Part shown: in pieces, positions 34,130 to 64,000 of the stretch
How positions within the stretch are numbered: the stretch's first letter is position 1
How the letters are laid out: each line of letters starts with the position of its first letter
DNA from: Amorphochlora amoebiformis
Taxonomy: Eukaryota; Cercozoa; Chlorarachniophyceae
Direction of reading: 5' to 3'
Length of the DNA: 64,000 bases
NCBI GenBank assembly: GCA_054601695.1
Contig: BAAHQB010000031.1
Span: forward strand, 186,001 to 250,000
Notes under the pieces: generated by a model
Databases searched by the model: none
Seen by the model: the letters and a program-made list of their open reading frames with translations, nothing else
Told to the model about the DNA's origin: nothing
Made by a program: the position numbers and the translations under genes

Positions 34130-35701
34130 ATTGAAGAAATTCATATACTGATCGTGAGAGCACAGGAATGAATGAATACCCTTATCACATCAACAAGTAA
34201 GTATATCATATGATCAGGCCTTAATTATAAGAAGTAGGGTTTGCAGTAGAATAGATCAAGGCCTATGCAATCACTGAGTTCGGTACGTAAGCAGGAACTT
34301 AGCACACCGGGTCAATATAAGGTTATCATCAATTTGGTCATGAAATCTTGTCATTTGTATAATTTACGCTTTGAGTACATTGACTAGTTGAAGTAAATAT
34401 TAGTTAATACTTCTTTATGATAGATATCTACTGTGAGACAGTGTTATATATATATATGTATATATATAGTCTGGCAGACTACGAAAAATATACGTACGCA
34501 TACAATCCATATTCATTTTTATATGAATTAGATGAAGTTGACTGCATATCTAGACTACGAAAAATATACGTACGCATTATCCATATTCATTTCTATATGA
34601 ATTAGATGAAGTTGACTGCATATATTCATCATGTCATATACCACTAGTTACTAGGGCGCATGCGAATGTATTACGGCTATCATGATTGTAGTACTAGTGA
34701 CACGGCAAAATCCAGTAAATCGACAGTGTACATATGTACTACTAAAAACGAATAGTTTTGTATACTTACGTACTTACCGTACGTATATGTACTCAATGTT
34801 GTGTTGTCGCGACGTACGTACATGACCTATCCTTGATATTAAGACTGTTTATAACGTCGCATGCGCATATTAACCTATACGTATACTACACATCTCGGAC
34901 TCTGTTCCAAGGCTGACACATCAGTCTAGTCCACGCCAATTCCCTATCTATGATCCTCCTATGATCTAATTCTGCGCTTAATGCATACACTAGATATAAA
35001 TATTCGTTGAATCTAGAGACACACATTTAGACAATACAGACAGTCTGTCTACATGAACTATATCTAATTGTTTTAAATTTAGATATGGTCCAGCTAGCGC
35101 TAAGACTAGTCTAGTAGTGTGATGAATCGATTCGATGTGTAGTGTATGGCGGTCAGTGGGACCATCGAAGTTTAATTAATATATATTTGTAAAGTTTAAC
35201 TAATATCTGTAAAAGTTTAATCTATAAAAGTTTAATGAATATCTGTCGGCGTCCTGTAATCATTAGTAACGTACGTCGAAAAAAAAACACACATGCCAGT
35301 CTCAGGCGCTTGCACTACTGTAACTGTAATTATTCGACTAAGCAAGGGTTGGCCGCTGCCACGTGTCAAGTGTTGTACTCGTGTAACTAAATGCAATTTT
35401 TTATCTACATACATTGGGGAATATCCGACAGATATCGAAAGATTATATAACATACCCTATTTTTTTTTCTCTTTTTCACCCGCAGATATCGAAAAAATAT
35501 ATAGATAGATATCCATATATCTCCAAAAAACTTGAAAAAAAAAGAGATGTCTGAATATCCAGATATCACAGCCTCAGAAACTCCATATATCTCAACGAAA
35601 ACGAGATATCTGAATATCCAGATATCCCTAGGGCGTAAACTGTCGGCGAAATTTGTGTTTTGACGACATTCTGGAATAAAATTATCATATATTTTTTATT
35701 A

Positions 35702-35740
<39 letters not shown>

Positions 35741-35859
35741 TCTTAGACTATAGTTACGAGAACGGAAAAAACATACTATATGATATACCTATCTATCTAT
35801 CTAAACAGTAGAAAATACGCGCTGACGTAAGTACCTGTATTTACTCGTTATTTACTCGT
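34130..35859. other. Region between convergent genes
   Basis: Ordinary sequence with no convincing exon. It holds a tandem duplication of about 74 bp (34476-34549 and 34552-34623, starting AGACTACGAAAAATATACG), CTAG- and ACGT-rich palindromic stretches, and GATATC-rich repeats at 35485-35640 like those at 1-100. It presumably contains the 3' UTRs of both flanking genes. Confidence 0.55.
34476..34623. repeat. Tandem duplication, two units of about 74 bp
   Basis: Two adjacent copies beginning AGACTACGAAAAATATACG and ending GATGAAGTTGACTGCATAT. They differ by a 2-3 nt indel and one substitution. Confidence 0.9.
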
Positions 35860-43893
<8,034 letters not shown>

Positions 43894-44421
43894 GGGGCTT
43901 GGAGGCTCGTAGGGACGGCTCACGGACTTCAAAAATGGGAAAGCTCAGGTGTACCCGTTGCGGCATGCGAGGGAGATATTTACACAATCAGCCTAAAAGA
44001 GATGAATTTTAAAGGGTTCTTAGTAGGTTTCTTGATTAATATTAGGTAATATTGGATAATATTTCATATTCTCGGAAAAATATCCGATTAATAGTAATAG
44101 GTAGTATTAGGTACCCTTTTTTTAATAATTTTACTTAAAATCTAAAAAAAGAGCATGTAACTGCTTAATATTTTGTAGGAACTATTACAGGTTTTCAGTC
44201 GCAATCGACCGACTCCCGCACACGTCTCCTCGTTCCTCCCACCCCCCCCCCCCTTTCAAGATTTTCGCGCTCTCTCTACAACTCCCAACAATCCCCGTAA
44301 CGCCTTGAGCCGAAATATTAAAAATTTAAAATAATTTGCTCACAATAAAGGAGAGAATCCCTTTTTTCCCGCATACGTGGCTTGGGTCATTTGACTAATA
44401 TATGCAGAACTGAACCACAAC
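43894..44421. promoter_or_regulatory. Upstream region between divergent genes
   Basis: This 528-bp segment lies between the start of the PBP-like gene (minus) and the proposed start of the helical-protein gene (plus). It is ordinary sequence with T-, A- and C-runs and a TAATATT-rich part at 44035-44110. A shared promoter is inferred from geometry only. Confidence 0.35.
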
Positions 44422-51754
<7,333 letters not shown>

Positions 51755-51816
51755 TAATCAATATATATATATATATATATACAGATATATATATATATAT
51801 ATATATATATATTCTA

Positions 51817-51856
<40 letters not shown>

Positions 51857-52158
51857 TAATATATATATATATATATAGATATAGATATATTAACCCTATT
51901 CCTATCATTGAGGAAATAGAAAAGTAATAATCAATATATATATATATATACATCTATATATATATATATATATATATTGTTAACGCAATGGTAGTATGGA
52001 CAGTGGTCCGATTGAAAGTCTTTCCGAATTCTGAACTTTAACTTTCCATTTTGCATACCTACTTGCCCTTCACTACAAACGAAGAGGCTACTCATGGGTG
52101 ACATTAGGCGTGACATGCCGTGACGTCACATGATATGCCGTGACGTCACGCTTTGTCA
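51755..52158. promoter_or_regulatory. Intergenic region with two CRE-like sites
   Basis: Perfect TGACGTCA palindromes lie at 52121-52128 and 52141-52148, 20 bp apart and each preceded by ATGCCG. A copy of the end of the preceding terminal exon (ATTGAGGAAATAGAAAAGTA) lies near 51908. Short ACCGGGTACT-type repeats follow just downstream (52176-52228). Promoter function for the next gene is inferred. Confidence 0.4.
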
Positions 52159-55739
<3,581 letters not shown>

Positions 55740-56117
55740 CAAAAAAAAAATGGACGCAAAAAAAAAAAAAAAACCAAAAAAAAAAAAATACGAACAAAAC
55801 GAACCAAAAAAAAACAACAATCAAAAAAAAAAGGGGGAAAAACGAACAAGGAAAAAAAAGAAACAAAAAAAATGATAAAAAAATAAAAAAAAAGAACAAA
55901 AAAAAAAAAAAACAACCGAAAAAAAAAACGAAAAAAAAAAAAAAGAACCAAAAAGAGAAAAAAAAACGAACACGGATTGAAAGAGGGAAATGAATATTTC
56001 AAGCAAAAAAATAAAAAAAAAGAACAAAAAAAAAAAAAACAACCGAAACAAAAAAAGAACAAAAAAAAAAACGAACAAAAAAGAGAAAAAAAAACGAACA
56101 CGGATTGAAAGAGGGAA
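55740..56117. repeat. A-rich region with a duplicated exon start
   Basis: Interrupted poly(A). A segment of about 38 bp (CGAACACGGATTGAAAGAGG plus GAAATGAATATTTCAAGC) occurs at about 55970 and again at 56097, where it contains the proposed start codon of the next gene. Confidence 0.85.
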
Positions 56118-63712
<7,595 letters not shown>

Positions 63713-63717
63713 GTTAG

Positions 63718-63842
63718 CGATTTTTTTTTTTTTGTCTCACTCTTCTCTCTCTCTCTCTTTTCTCTCTCTTTTGTTCTCTTTTCTCTCTTTTTTTCCTCTC
63801 TCTTTTGCTCTCTTCTCTCTCTTTTTCTCTCGCGCTCTCTAA

Positions 63843-63888
<46 letters not shown>

Positions 63889-64000
63889 CTTGATATCTCT
63901 CTTTTCTTCTATCTCTCTTTTCTCTCTCGCGCTCTCTAACTCTATCTACCTTGATATCTCTCTTTTCTTTTCTTCTCTCTCTCTCTTCTCTCTCTCTCTT
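63718..64000. repeat. T-run and (CT)n at window end
   Basis: Poly(T) at 63720-63733, then CTCT tracts with a GATATCTCTCTTTTCTTCT segment present twice. No coding sequence is seen. Confidence 0.9.

Noticed and set aside
43935-44012. Small plus-strand frame MGKLRCTRCGMRGRYLHNQP...
   Set aside because: 25 codons with a single CxxC pair and no splice or promoter support; it could be chance.

Overview
The window is nuclear DNA from a eukaryote. Canonical GT-AG introns join phase-consistent small exons, the telomere-type hexamer is TTAGGG/CCCTAA, and one gene encodes the intraflagellar transport protein IFT20, so the organism builds a cilium or flagellum. A flagellated protist or alga is the likeliest source, but the lineage cannot be fixed from the sequence. 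Most of the 64 kb is low-complexity: (TA)n almost everywhere, (GA)n/(CT)n blocks, long (CG)n tracts, a poly(C) run of about 133 nt, and about a dozen interstitial telomeric arrays. The long open frames full of Tyr-Ile, Ser-Leu, Ala-Arg, Gly-Leu or Thr-Leu are these repeats read through, not genes.

Between the repeats lie short islands of ordinary sequence. Read with splice sites and codon phase, they assemble into genes. From left to right these are: the 3' end of a PP2C-type phosphatase (+, 342-4118); an intronless three-helix membrane protein (-, 6184-7071); an intronless DUF2828/vWA-like protein (-, 8829-10559); IFT20 (-, 12137-14562), divergent from an 88-residue unknown protein (+, 15689-17888); a PDZ-domain protein of about 21 exons spread over 15 kb (+, 19036-34129); a convergent secreted or membrane protein built from periplasmic-binding-protein-like halves (-, 35860-43893); a helical unknown protein (+, 44422-51754); a small basic-tailed unknown protein (+, 52159-55739); and an SGF29-like coiled-coil plus Tudor protein that probably runs out of the window (+, 56118-63712).

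Two patterns stand out. First, introns contain CCCTAA/TTAGGG arrays in a consistent orientation. The C-rich strand is sense upstream of acceptors, often ending in CTAATAG, and two introns open directly with GTTAGGG as the donor. Second, many exons are accompanied by arrays of truncated copies of their own 5' or 3' edge, each keeping the adjacent splice site and separated by (TA)n. I count roughly 90 such copies by eye. They would act as decoy splice sites, and they suggest that microsatellite-mediated duplication keeps capturing exon edges.

The two intronless genes (6.2-10.6 kb) sit in more ordinary sequence and differ sharply from the other genes. No tRNA, rRNA or CRISPR array was seen. All exon models are manual and have no transcript support.
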